DNA from: Candidatus Bathyarchaeota archaeon
GTDB taxonomy: Archaea; Thermoproteota; Bathyarchaeia; 40CM-2-53-6
Assembly: GCA_005883695.1 (NCBI GenBank)
Contig: VBBV01000030.1
Location: 2,289-16,523 of the forward strand
DNA length: 14,235 bases
Reading direction: 5' to 3'
The position numbers were made by a program, and so were the translations under genes. Of this stretch, positions 1-7,352 are shown in pieces. Under the pieces are notes generated by a model. That model ran no database searches, was not told the DNA's origin, and worked only from the letters and a program-made list of their open reading frames with translations. The first letter of the stretch is position 1. Every line of letters begins with the position of its first letter.

Positions 1-363
1 TTCACCGGACTGGAGTCTCCGAGAGATCCGAAACCGAATCCACCACCTATCCTTCAGACGCTTGAAAGAAGGGGTGCAATACTTTCAGTATACCCGGGCA
101 GGGATAATAGGTGGTTCGAGGGGGGTGTCCTGAGCGATAGCGTTAGAGTTGAGAATACGCCGCTGAGAGCTGCTTCGAAGGCGAGTTGCGCCTTGGTAGC
201 GTTGGACAAGATGGACTTCGGGGAAATTAGTCCGCAGAAATTGGCCGCGGAAATGGGCCGTCCAGGAGCAATTTGCGATCTGTCACGGGTTCTGGAAGCT
301 TCAAATGTGGAGAGAGCAGGCCTCTTCTATACTTCGATTGGAAGAGGCAGTTCGGGGATTTGA
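1..363 (+). CDS. Nucleotide-sugar dehydrogenase, C-terminal part (UDP-ManNAc/UDP-glucose dehydrogenase family), 5' truncated
   Basis: The window opens inside this gene, and the last 120 residues are visible in frame 1 up to TGA at 361-363. They match the C-terminal UDP-binding domain of UDP-glucose/GDP-mannose dehydrogenases. The domain start is like 'the F-T-G-L..D..PNPPP' loop, followed by a helix ending in ERRGA, the strand ILSVYPG, a second Rossmann strand CALVALDK, an aspartate-containing ICDLSRV strand, and the family-typical ending FYTSIGRG. These enzymes oxidise the C6 hydroxyl of a UDP-sugar to a carboxylate using two NAD+. The archaeal members closest in style oxidise UDP-ManNAc or UDP-GlcNAc-type sugars. 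The catalytic cysteine and NAD domain lie upstream of the window, so substrate cannot be judged. The stop overlaps the TTG start of the next gene, which indicates one transcript and a joint role in making an acidic amino sugar. Confidence 0.8.
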   Translation, partial: FTGLESPRDPKPNPPPILQTLERRGAILSVYPGRDNRWFEGGVLSDSVRVENTPLRAASKASCALVALDKMDFGEISPQKLAAEMGRPGAICDLSRVLEASNVERAGLFYTSIGRGSSGI

Positions 364-1301
364 AACGTGTCGGCGCTGGCGTCGTAGGCACAGGATTCTG
401 GGGCGAGAACCAAGTAAGAGTTCTCCGTCAAAGCCCCAAATGCAATCTTATCGGAATCTGCGACTCCAATCGGGAACGAGCAAAACTGGTGGGTTCCAAA
501 TATTCGGTTCCATGGTTCACTGACGCTGACGAGTTGCTTCGGATTCCGGAAATAGAGGCAGTGACTGTCGCCACCCCGACTCATACACACTTCCAAGTAG
601 GGACGCAGATCCTAGAGGCGGGAAAAAATCTCTTGGTGGAGAAACCAATGACGGGCAATCAGGTACAGGCCGGCAAGCTAGTCACGATGGCCTCAAAAAC
701 TGGATTGAAGCTTATGGTGGGATTCATAGAACGGTTCAACCCAGGCGTCCGATTTGTCAAACAGCTACTTGATCAGAAGGCCGCTGGGGACGTCATCATT
801 GCTACCGGCAGGCGCGTAGCTCGCTGGCCGGTCAGAATCGGTGACGTAGGAGTGATCAAGGATACCGCGATACACGATATTGACATTATGAGGTTCCTGT
901 TAGAGGACAAAGTCTCGGTAGTCTACGCTCAAACAGGATCTTTGAAGCACTCTTTTGAAGACTATGCCGAAATCATGTTACGGTTCAGTCGCGGCGTTAC
1001 GGGTTTCTTGGATGCAAACTGGTTGACTCCGCGAAAAGTTCGCACGCTCATAATTACTGGAAGCGAGGCGACAATAAATCTCGACTACATTTCCCAAGAG
1101 ATTAGCGTTGAAAATTCGAAAACAATGACCAAACCCTACACAGGTTGGGATGAACCACTACGGTTGGAACTTGAGTACTTTATGAAGGCTGTGGGTGACG
1201 ACTTGGACCCCATCCCGTCGGGGAAGGACGCGATAGAAGCCATTCGAGTGTGCGATACTGCCTTGAAATCAGGCAGGACGAAAACGGCCTGCCAAAACTG
1301 A
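360..1301 (+). CDS. Gfo/Idh/MocA family oxidoreductase, probable UDP-N-acetylglucosamine 3-dehydrogenase type
   Basis: This is an NAD(P)-dependent sugar dehydrogenase of 313 residues. The N-terminal Rossmann fold carries GVVGTGFWGENQVRVL near residue 7. The family motif EKP is at residues 94-96, within LLVEKPM. The catalytic histidine lies in AIHDIDIMRFL, at about residue 172. The C-terminal half is the usual Gfo/Idh alpha/beta dimerisation domain, and the length is normal. I chose TTG at 360-362 because the protein then begins directly before the Rossmann strand and the codon overlaps the previous stop (TTGA). A weak GAGG run lies at 344-347. An ATG at 273 is in frame but would add 29 residues that overlap the upstream gene. 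The GFIERFNPGV segment and the dehydrogenase neighbour fit enzymes that oxidise C3 of UDP-GlcNAc or its uronic acid on the way to 2,3-diamino sugars. That substrate is inferred from context. No aminotransferase or acetyltransferase partner is in view. Confidence 0.82.
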   Translation: MKRVGAGVVGTGFWGENQVRVLRQSPKCNLIGICDSNRERAKLVGSKYSVPWFTDADELLRIPEIEAVTVATPTHTHFQVGTQILEAGKNLLVEKPMTGNQVQAGKLVTMASKTGLKLMVGFIERFNPGVRFVKQLLDQKAAGDVIIATGRRVARWPVRIGDVGVIKDTAIHDIDIMRFLLEDKVSVVYAQTGSLKHSFEDYAEIMLRFSRGVTGFLDANWLTPRKVRTLIITGSEATINLDYISQEISVENSKTMTKPYTGWDEPLRLELEYFMKAVGDDLDPIPSGKDAIEAIRVCDTALKSGRTKTACQN

Positions 1302-1343
1302 GCGCGTAGACCGCTCCGAGGAACCGTTTAGTCCACATCAGGG

Positions 1344-2261
1344 CTACGGTTTCGCTGATTCCTCGATCCCTAGTACCAGGTTTGTCAAAATCCCATTGGT
1401 AGGGGTCTCGATCCCTTTCCTCTTTCCCCTCGAGAGAATTGCACCGTTCAGTTGTCTAATCTCAGTCATCTTCCCTCTCTCAATGTCCTGGAGCATTGAA
1501 GATTTGTTGGCGTTGGTTGACAACAGAATTTTCCGCCAGAATCTTCTCGGATCCCCGGCCAGTCTGACGCGTTCGGCACGACTAACCGATATTCCCTCGT
1601 CCATTACCCGAAAGCCGATCTTCCGGATCTCTGCGCTCTTAACCAGGGCACCATTGGGGAGTCTGGTCAGGGCTGAGAGGGGGTTAATGGCGGCGTTGAC
1701 TATGGCCTTCGTCCATAGCACTCCTAGCATGTTGGAACTAATTTTCGTTTGAAATCCTGCGTCTTGAAGAGCAATCTTAATTCGCGAGCATATGTCTGAC
1801 TTTGTCCCTCGAGTGTCTCCAATGACCGTCAATCCTCTCCCTGTGTGTACCACGGAGCCTGGACCCAACAAGAACGCTCCTTCGGTAGTAGAGCCTGCGA
1901 GAACTTCGTTCTTGAGCGCAGATTGCAGTGTCTCAATGTTTCCTAGTCCGTTTTGGAGGCTCAAAACTGTCGTCTCAAGCGGTACTATCCTACGATAGCT
2001 TGCGGCCACTGCCTCGGTGTCGTAGGCTTTCACCGCGATGATGGGAACCTCAGTTCCAGGTAACAGGGTAGGGCCCCTTCGAACGGGCACTCGAACCCTT
2101 GTGAGCGTTTTGTCGGTCTCTCGGAGACTAACGCCATTCTTCTGAATTGATCGAACGATGGACAGGTTCCGATGTATCAGTGTCACATCGTGGCCGGCTA
2201 ACCTTAGGCTTGCGCCGAATAGGCAACCAATGGCCCCCGCCCCGACAATGCCGAAGCGCAA
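1344..2261 (-). CDS. panE: 2-dehydropantoate 2-reductase (ketopantoate reductase)
   Basis: The enzyme reduces ketopantoate to pantoate with NAD(P)H, the second step of coenzyme A synthesis. The 305 residues cover the whole family. The Rossmann motif GIVGAGAIG is at the N-terminus (residues 4-12), and LQNGLGN is at 102-108. The catalytic lysine lies in LWTKAIVNAAINPLSAL (K185). The C-terminal SSMLQDIERGKMTEI block carries the substrate-binding serines and glutamate (E267), and GIETPTN follows. Translation starts at TTG 2261, four bases after the panB stop, so the gene is the last of a tightly packed reverse-strand operon. In archaea this step is a known control point: the Thermococcus enzyme is feedback-inhibited by CoA, and whether that holds here cannot be read from sequence. 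The gene faces the upstream oxidoreductase tail to tail across 42 bases. Confidence 0.93.
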   Translation of the reverse strand: MRFGIVGAGAIGCLFGASLRLAGHDVTLIHRNLSIVRSIQKNGVSLRETDKTLTRVRVPVRRGPTLLPGTEVPIIAVKAYDTEAVAASYRRIVPLETTVLSLQNGLGNIETLQSALKNEVLAGSTTEGAFLLGPGSVVHTGRGLTVIGDTRGTKSDICSRIKIALQDAGFQTKISSNMLGVLWTKAIVNAAINPLSALTRLPNGALVKSAEIRKIGFRVMDEGISVSRAERVRLAGDPRRFWRKILLSTNANKSSMLQDIERGKMTEIRQLNGAILSRGKRKGIETPTNGILTNLVLGIEESAKP

Positions 2262-2265
2262 GTCT

Positions 2266-3147
2266 TCAGGACTTCTGGCGTAGATCTAACTTGTCTCGTT
2301 CCGCGTCGTCCATTTTGAAGACGTGTTTTTCCTCCGGAAAGATGCCCTGACGGACGTCAGATGCGTATTCCCCGACCGCTCTTCTTATCGTCGAGGCAAG
2401 GTCGGTATATCGCTTCGCGAATTTCGGCACGAACCTTGGATATAGCCCTAGAACGTCGTGTAAGACCAGGACTTGACCATCGCAGTGTCTACCTGATCCA
2501 ATGCCGATGGTTGGGACCGAGACTGTCCGTGTGATGACTCGCGCCACCTCCTCTGTTATCATCTCCAGAACAATCCCGAACACTCCCGCATCTTCCAGCG
2601 CCTTGGCATCCTTTACAAGGCTCTCGCTAGAGTCGGCCTTCTTGCCTTGAACTCTATAGCCTCCGTGGAGAGTTGCGGTCTGTGGCGTTAGGCCAATGTG
2701 TCCAAGTACAGGGATACCTGCATTCGAAACTGCCCTTGCTATGTGTGCCATTTCTCTTCCTCCTTCGATCTTGACTGCCTCCATCCTTCCTTCGTTGATG
2801 AAGCGTCCCGCGTTTCTCACGGCATCTTCTTCAGAGATCTGGAAGCTTAGGAAGGGCATGTCGCCGATCAGCAATGAATGGCTTGCGCCTCTTCTAACTG
2901 CTTGGCATACTGGAAGAAGCTCTTCCACCGTTACCGGAATGGTCGTATCGTATCCGAGAACTACCATGCCGTAAGAGTCTCCGACAAGGATCGAGTCAAC
3001 TCCAACTTCATCCGCGATAATCGATGTCGGGTAGTCATACGATGTCACCATCACGATACGCTGACCTTGAGTCTTCATTTTCGAAAAGTCGGCAACCGTT
3101 ACCTTTTTTCTCTCCGTGATAGAATTTCCGCTCAACTCTAAGCCCAT
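2266..3147 (-). CDS. panB: 3-methyl-2-oxobutanoate hydroxymethyltransferase (ketopantoate synthase)
   Basis: The protein transfers the one-carbon unit of methylene-tetrahydrofolate (or the archaeal methylene-tetrahydropterin) to 2-oxoisovalerate and makes ketopantoate, the first committed step to CoA. It is a 293-residue TIM barrel of the PEP-mutase-like superfamily. Visible motifs are VTSYDYPTS (34-42), the metal aspartate in LVGDSYG (D57), a second in GDMPF (D96), the metal glutamate in VKIEGG (E128), HIGLTPQ (150-156), the catalytic glutamate in IVLEM (E195), TIGIGSG and DGQVLVLHD. ATG at 3145-3147 overlaps the end of the upstream ligase gene by ten bases, which suggests translational coupling. 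The first ~13 residues are not conserved, so a slightly later start is possible. The protein is complete and ends in a charged tail that is probably unstructured. Confidence 0.95.
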   Translation of the reverse strand: MGLELSGNSITERKKVTVADFSKMKTQGQRIVMVTSYDYPTSIIADEVGVDSILVGDSYGMVVLGYDTTIPVTVEELLPVCQAVRRGASHSLLIGDMPFLSFQISEEDAVRNAGRFINEGRMEAVKIEGGREMAHIARAVSNAGIPVLGHIGLTPQTATLHGGYRVQGKKADSSESLVKDAKALEDAGVFGIVLEMITEEVARVITRTVSVPTIGIGSGRHCDGQVLVLHDVLGLYPRFVPKFAKRYTDLASTIRRAVGEYASDVRQGIFPEEKHVFKMDDAERDKLDLRQKS

Positions 3148-3890
3148 CCTTCCATGTATCGGATCATCTCCTTCATCACGCTTGTAAGATTTCTCTCATT
3201 GTCAAAGCTCGAAACTATTGCATACAATCTGGATCTCGAAAGGAGTTTCATTCTCAATGTGATCCGCACCAATTCCGGAATAGCCCTGATTATGTTATCG
3301 ACAATGGTGACGGTCGCCGCCTGAGATGTTCGTGACATTGGATTGAGGTCTATCACTATCACCATCTTGCCCGCTTTTCTAAGCGCTTCCGCTCGGTCAC
3401 CATCTTCAAGCGGGACCAATACAACGTCAGCGTCTCCGATTCCCTTTGCGTCGACATTGCGCCTTGGGCTCGCAACCCCTAGTATCCTAAGTCTGGCCCT
3501 TGCGTTCGCTCCAAGCACTTGACTTGCACCGTTGCGTTTAAGCAAAGATGCAATTCTTTGTTCTCGTGCCAAGCTTCTATGGAACAGATTTACTTCAAGC
3601 CCGGCTGGGATTAAACGCGCAAGTCTGACGATATCTCGTGGTACTAGGGCGGCAGTGTTGCCATTGACGGATATGACTGGGTTCCTTGCACACAATAGAA
3701 GCGCTACGGCAGCCCTTGTTGCCGCCCGGGAGGATTTTGGGGTGACCTCACCAATCAAGTAGTCGAATGCCTCTCCACGCCCATGTGCGATCAGGCCTTG
3801 TGAAACTACGACTCCGCTTTGAAATCCTCGGACTAGACGCTCTCGGGTTTCGAGCGAGATGAACCGCGGATGGTCATGCGATATTCTCAT
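3138..3890 (-). CDS. 4-phosphopantoate--beta-alanine ligase (archaeal phosphopantothenate synthetase, PPS)
   Basis: This archaeal enzyme condenses 4-phosphopantoate with beta-alanine using ATP and gives 4'-phosphopantothenate. It replaces the bacterial PanC reaction in a reordered pathway. The 250-residue length is normal for the family. Recognisable segments are LVRGFQSGVVVSQGLIAHGRGEA near the N-terminus (19-41, read in two blocks), PVISVNGNTAAL (71-82), EVNLFHRS (99-106), VPLEDGDRAEAL (159-170), the very characteristic IDLNPMSRTSQAA (180-192) and TIVDNI (195-200). The fold is its own family and is unlike PanC or CoaB. ATG at 3888-3890 overlaps the pantoate kinase stop as ATGA, and the 3' end runs ten bases into panB. 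The kinase supplies its substrate, so the gene order agrees with function. Beta-alanine must come from an aspartate decarboxylase encoded elsewhere. Confidence 0.94.
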   Translation of the reverse strand: MRISHDHPRFISLETRERLVRGFQSGVVVSQGLIAHGRGEAFDYLIGEVTPKSSRAATRAAVALLLCARNPVISVNGNTAALVPRDIVRLARLIPAGLEVNLFHRSLAREQRIASLLKRNGASQVLGANARARLRILGVASPRRNVDAKGIGDADVVLVPLEDGDRAEALRKAGKMVIVIDLNPMSRTSQAATVTIVDNIIRAIPELVRITLRMKLLSRSRLYAIVSSFDNERNLTSVMKEMIRYMEGWA

Positions 3891-4798
3891 AAGACTCTAG
3901 CGCCTCGTTCAGCGATCTTGCTAACGACCGGAGTTAGACCAGCTGACTTGATGGTCGATTTGGCTTTGGGGACGAGTTCTCTTCGAACTACGGTGAAGAG
4001 GGATTCCCCAATCATCATCATACTAGACGTAATCCGCCTCCGTTGCATTATCGAAATGGCTTCACGCAAGCGCAGAGAGAATATTCCGAGGCAATCGGCG
4101 AACCTTCGTGACAATCTGATGAAAGTGTATGTCTCAGGGTCTTTGACCTGGAGAGAGACGAGTCCCCTTCCGCATAGATTGATTCGTTTCTTCAAACCAG
4201 AGTTGGATAGAATGCCCGCCGTTGATATCGGTCCGAACGCGCCTGAAACAACTCTCAGCGAAGACGAAGGTATTATTTTCTTGACTTCTGCAAATCCAGG
4301 TGCGCCAGGCCGGGTTCGGATCACTAGTCCTCCATAGAACGCGGACGTAACAGTCCCGAGGCCAGTCCGATACTTCACTTCCGCCTTATGTGCGATCTGC
4401 GCAGCCTCGATGTGACTAAGGTTGGAACCCAGTGCTTCGTTAAGCGCGAGAGATAGGCTCAGGGCTCCCGCGCCGCTGGTCCCGTAACCACAACCCATTG
4501 GGAGAATGCTTCTGTGAGCGATAGTCACTCGCAATGCTTCCGATGATCTTTTTAGGAGTTCTTGAGCGACAGTCCGCGATACCACTGGGTGGGCGAGCGG
4601 CTTGCCGTTGAACGAGATTACAAGTTTTGTTCGCGAGGCTCTTTTGATCCTTACTGAAGTTGTCACTCCTTGCTGAAGGTTCACTCCAGCTCCGGTCGAT
4701 CCGATCTTCAACGGATTACCCGGTGTATCGTGTATGCGAAAGAATCCAGTAATCTGGCAAGGAGAGAATGACAATCCGGTCTTTACCGTCAGGATCAA
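3887..4798 (-). CDS. Pantoate kinase (archaeal, GHMP kinase superfamily)
   Basis: The kinase phosphorylates pantoate to 4-phosphopantoate with ATP, before beta-alanine is joined. This reversed order is the hallmark of archaeal CoA synthesis. The product of 303 residues has the family N-terminus CQITGFF (14-20), then NPLKIGSTGAGVNL (28-41). The GHMP glycine-rich ATP loop is PMGCGYGTSGAGALS (100-114), and HKAEVKYRTGLGTV (137-150) is the second conserved block. The chosen start is TTG at 4796-4798, with GGAGG 13 bases upstream. An in-frame TTG at 4772-4774, just before SFSPCQITGFF, would match family N-termini more closely, so the first eight residues are uncertain. It is the first gene of the operon and diverges from the nucleotidyltransferase at 4909. 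The end overlaps the ligase by four bases. Confidence 0.93.
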   Translation of the reverse strand: MILTVKTGLSFSPCQITGFFRIHDTPGNPLKIGSTGAGVNLQQGVTTSVRIKRASRTKLVISFNGKPLAHPVVSRTVAQELLKRSSEALRVTIAHRSILPMGCGYGTSGAGALSLSLALNEALGSNLSHIEAAQIAHKAEVKYRTGLGTVTSAFYGGLVIRTRPGAPGFAEVKKIIPSSSLRVVSGAFGPISTAGILSNSGLKKRINLCGRGLVSLQVKDPETYTFIRLSRRFADCLGIFSLRLREAISIMQRRRITSSMMMIGESLFTVVRRELVPKAKSTIKSAGLTPVVSKIAERGARVL

Positions 4799-4873
4799 CC
4801 TTCCAGCTTGTCCTCCTATCCGTTGCTCTTGGACATCGGTAATTCCAAACTATTCTGTGTCCGGCTCTAAAGA

Positions 4874-4880
4874 CAATATA
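4874..4880 (+). promoter_or_regulatory. TATA-like box for the nucleotidyltransferase-glmM unit
   Basis: The AT-rich stretch CAATATA is centred about 32 bases before the TTG at 4909, in an otherwise GC-balanced divergent intergenic region of 110 bases. That distance would put the transcript start a few bases before the start codon, giving a leaderless or nearly leaderless mRNA. This agrees with the lack of a ribosome-binding site in front of 4909. The element is close to symmetric and could also be read for the reverse-strand CoA operon, but it lies about 75 bases from that start. The assignment rests on spacing only. Confidence 0.33.
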
Positions 4881-4908
4881 GGGGACTAACGAATCGAAAG
4901 CTCCCGGG

Positions 4909-5964
4909 TTGCAGAGGATAAAGTTGAGAGGTTTGATACTTGCAGGAGGTTTTGCAACCAGGTTGCGACCTCTTAGCTGTTCCAAGCCGAAGTTGTTATT
5001 CCCTATTGTTGGGGTGCCGCTCGTTGAGTCGATGGCTCGCTGGCTCAGCTCTGGTGGAGTCGACCAGATAATCCTGGGAGTCAATCATCTTTCAGATAGG
5101 TTGAAGATCGAGGTGGGTCACCGTGTAGGAGGCGTGAGGGTCGCGTTTTCCGTTGAGAAGACGCCTTTGGGAACTGCAGGTCCCATTCGGCTTGCCGGCA
5201 GTCTTCTGAGTAAGGACGATCCATTCTTCGTGATAAACGGGGACATTGTCAGCAATATCGACATTAGAGGTATGCTGGCGCTGCACGAGGAGAAGAAGGC
5301 TGAGGCAACAATTGCCTTGGTCTCCGTTCCCGACCCTTCTCCATATGGCTCAGTCTTGACCGATTCCAACGGAATAGTAAGTAAATTCGAGGAAAAATCG
5401 GCGGTTCCCTTAGCTACGAGTCAGGTAAACGCAGGGGTGTACGTGCTTAGCCCTAGTGTGGTAGGTTCCATTCCAGTCGGCCGACCCGTCAGCCTCGAGA
5501 GGGACGTTTTCCCTAAGTTAGTTCGGAATGGACGCATGCAAGCATGGATACATCATGGATTCTGGTACGACATCGGGAGGGTTTCGGAATATGTGCGGGC
5601 AAACAGAGAACTCTTGGAAAGGCAAGAACTTAAGGCCGGAGAAAATGATAACAGGCAAAACGGGAGGCACGTTATCCGGCCCGCATATTTGGGAACAAAA
5701 GCGCGCCTGGGAGTGGGCGCGAAGGTAGGCCCTCTCTCGATTCTTAGTGACAACGTGACCGTCGAAGATGAAGCTATCGTGCGGAATTCAATAGTATTTG
5801 AAGAGACCACGATCGGTGAGAAAACGATCGTCGAAGACGCGGTCATAGGTGAAAGGGTGGTAATTGGTAGAGGGTCGAAAATATGTAGTGGGTCAATAAT
5901 CGCTGGACAGTTAAACATCCCAGCAGGATCAGTGGTGTCTCCGAACTCGGTCATCCTCTGCTAA
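4909..5964 (+). CDS. Sugar-1-phosphate nucleotidyltransferase with C-terminal left-handed beta-helix (GlmU / mannose-1-P guanylyltransferase type)
   Basis: The enzyme forms an NDP-sugar and pyrophosphate from an NTP and a sugar 1-phosphate. The nucleotidyltransferase domain (residues 7-240) shows the signature LAGGFATRLRP (11-21), SKPKLLFPIVG (25-35), TPLGTAGPI (85-93), the metal-binding VINGDI (108-113), KFEEK (159-163), NAGVYVL (174-180) and HHGFWYDIG (215-223). From about residue 255 to 345 there are hexapeptide-like turns typical of a left-handed beta-helix, for example TIGEKTIVEDAVIGERVVIG. At 351 residues it is shorter than archaeal GlmU proteins (about 400), so a full acetyltransferase site is doubtful. 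The FWYDIG signature occurs in both GDP-mannose and UDP-GlcNAc pyrophosphorylases. The mutase 25 bases downstream suggests it uses that enzyme's product. The TTG start at 4909 is supported by a TATA-like box about 32 bases upstream. A TTG at 4924 is an alternative. Confidence 0.85.
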   Translation: MQRIKLRGLILAGGFATRLRPLSCSKPKLLFPIVGVPLVESMARWLSSGGVDQIILGVNHLSDRLKIEVGHRVGGVRVAFSVEKTPLGTAGPIRLAGSLLSKDDPFFVINGDIVSNIDIRGMLALHEEKKAEATIALVSVPDPSPYGSVLTDSNGIVSKFEEKSAVPLATSQVNAGVYVLSPSVVGSIPVGRPVSLERDVFPKLVRNGRMQAWIHHGFWYDIGRVSEYVRANRELLERQELKAGENDNRQNGRHVIRPAYLGTKARLGVGAKVGPLSILSDNVTVEDEAIVRNSIVFEETTIGEKTIVEDAVIGERVVIGRGSKICSGSIIAGQLNIPAGSVVSPNSVILC

Positions 5965-5989
5965 GATGCGAGAGAAGGAAGGCTAGCAA

Positions 5990-7345
5990 ATGGTCAGAGT
6001 ACCAAGGCTTTTCGGAACCAACGGGATCAGGGGGGTCGCCGGCAAAGAGATAGACTCAAGCCTGGCCTTCCGTGTCGGTTCAGCTTTGGGAACTCTGTTT
6101 CCCAAACAAAGAGTACTGATCGGTAGAGATGGTCGCCTTTCCAGTCCGATGCTTCTCGAAGGGGTTGCGGCAGGCCTGCTCGCGCAAGGCAACTATGTGG
6201 AGGATCGTGGTATGATCACGACCCCGGCGTTAGAATTCATGGTAAAGAATACCTCCTCTTCGGCGGGAGTGATGATCACGGCAAGCCACAACCCGCCCGA
6301 GTATAACGGGTTCAAGGTGGTTGATTCTGACGGGATCGAGATCCCTCGCTCGAAGGAAGAGAAAATGGAGCTGCTAATTCATCGAGATAGATGGGAGGCG
6401 AGTAATCGGCCAGGTCAGAGGGTGATGAGGGAGGGACGAATAGAGTCCTATCTTGAGAAGCTTGAGAGCCAAGTCCCTGCTAGAGACGGAATCCGGGATA
6501 TGGAAATCGTCGTCGATACGGGAAACGGAGTCGCTGCACTCACGACGCCGAGATTACTCCGGAAGCTGGGCGCACATGTGATAGGTGTTAATGACGCGAT
6601 AGATGGCGAGTTCCCGGGCCGGAATTCGGAGCCCCGGCCCGAAAACTTGGGCGCTCTTTCGAGGATAGTAAGAGAGGAAAAGGCCGACTTGGGAATCGCT
6701 CATGATGGGGACGGCGACAGGGCAATCTTTGTTGACGAGACAGGCGTCATTCATGCCGGGGATCGAACTCTTGCTCTCGTTGAAGACGAACTGCTAACTA
6801 ATCATCCTGGTGCAAAGATTGTAACGCCGATCAACACCTCGATGATGGTGTCAGAGATTGCTAGGAAAAGAAAGGGGAAACTAATCCTCACCAGGGTAGG
6901 CAGTATCGAGGTGTCAAGAACAATCGTAAGCGTAGGTGCGTTGCTTGGAGGAGAGGAGAACGGCGGCATCTTTTATGCTCCTCATCATCCCGTCAGAGAC
7001 GGAACAGTGGCCGCGGTCTTGGTTCTGAACGCCATCATCAGGAATGGCAGACCACTTTCCAAGCTATTGGATAGCCTTCCCAAATTTCAAATGGTCAAAG
7101 AGAAAATACCCTGCAAGGAAGGAGCAAAGGACCGTGCGATCGAGGCTCTCAAGACTAAACTCAAAGGCAGGATATCCAGCACCCTCGACGGCATAAGGGT
7201 GGATATGGAAGGACGAGGATGGGTTCTAGTTCGGGCCAGCGGCACCGAGCCCTTCCTCAGGCTCTACGCTGAAGCGAAAACGGAGAGCCAACTCCAAGAA
7301 ATACTGGACGAGTTTAGACCTCTAGTCCTGAAAGCGGTAAATTGA
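5990..7345 (+). CDS. glmM: Phosphoglucosamine mutase, archaeal GlmM type (alpha-D-phosphohexomutase)
   Basis: The enzyme interconverts hexosamine (or hexose) 6-phosphate and 1-phosphate through a phosphoserine intermediate. All four active-site loops are present in 451 residues. They are the phosphoserine loop ITASHNPPEYNGFK (96-109, Ser99), the magnesium loop HDGDGDRA (238-245), the sugar-binding loop GEENGGIFY (321-329) and the phosphate loop VRASGTEPFLRLY (414-426). GEENGG followed by HHPVRDGT is the form seen in archaeal GlmM rather than in PMM/PGM enzymes, but these families cross over in substrate, so mannose or glucose phosphate remains possible. ATG at 5990 has the clear ribosome-binding site AAGGAAGG at 5975-5982. 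The gene follows the nucleotidyltransferase by 25 bases and makes the sugar 1-phosphate for it. The tandem repeat starts only eight bases after its stop. Confidence 0.92.
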   Translation: MVRVPRLFGTNGIRGVAGKEIDSSLAFRVGSALGTLFPKQRVLIGRDGRLSSPMLLEGVAAGLLAQGNYVEDRGMITTPALEFMVKNTSSSAGVMITASHNPPEYNGFKVVDSDGIEIPRSKEEKMELLIHRDRWEASNRPGQRVMREGRIESYLEKLESQVPARDGIRDMEIVVDTGNGVAALTTPRLLRKLGAHVIGVNDAIDGEFPGRNSEPRPENLGALSRIVREEKADLGIAHDGDGDRAIFVDETGVIHAGDRTLALVEDELLTNHPGAKIVTPINTSMMVSEIARKRKGKLILTRVGSIEVSRTIVSVGALLGGEENGGIFYAPHHPVRDGTVAAVLVLNAIIRNGRPLSKLLDSLPKFQMVKEKIPCKEGAKDRAIEALKTKLKGRISSTLDGIRVDMEGRGWVLVRASGTEPFLRLYAEAKTESQLQEILDEFRPLVLKAVN

Positions 7346-7352
7346 CGGAAAC

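Noticed and set aside
273..359. ATG at 273 as the start of the Gfo/Idh dehydrogenase
   Set aside because: It would overlap the preceding gene by about 90 bases and add 29 residues not seen in the family. TTG at 360 fits better.
3870..4337. 155-codon forward frame antisense to pantoate kinase
   Set aside because: Shadow of a strongly supported gene on the other strand; no motifs.
4716..5084. 122-codon reverse frame spanning the divergent promoter region
   Set aside because: Overlaps the N-termini of both pantoate kinase and the nucleotidyltransferase in conflicting frames, with no homology signal.
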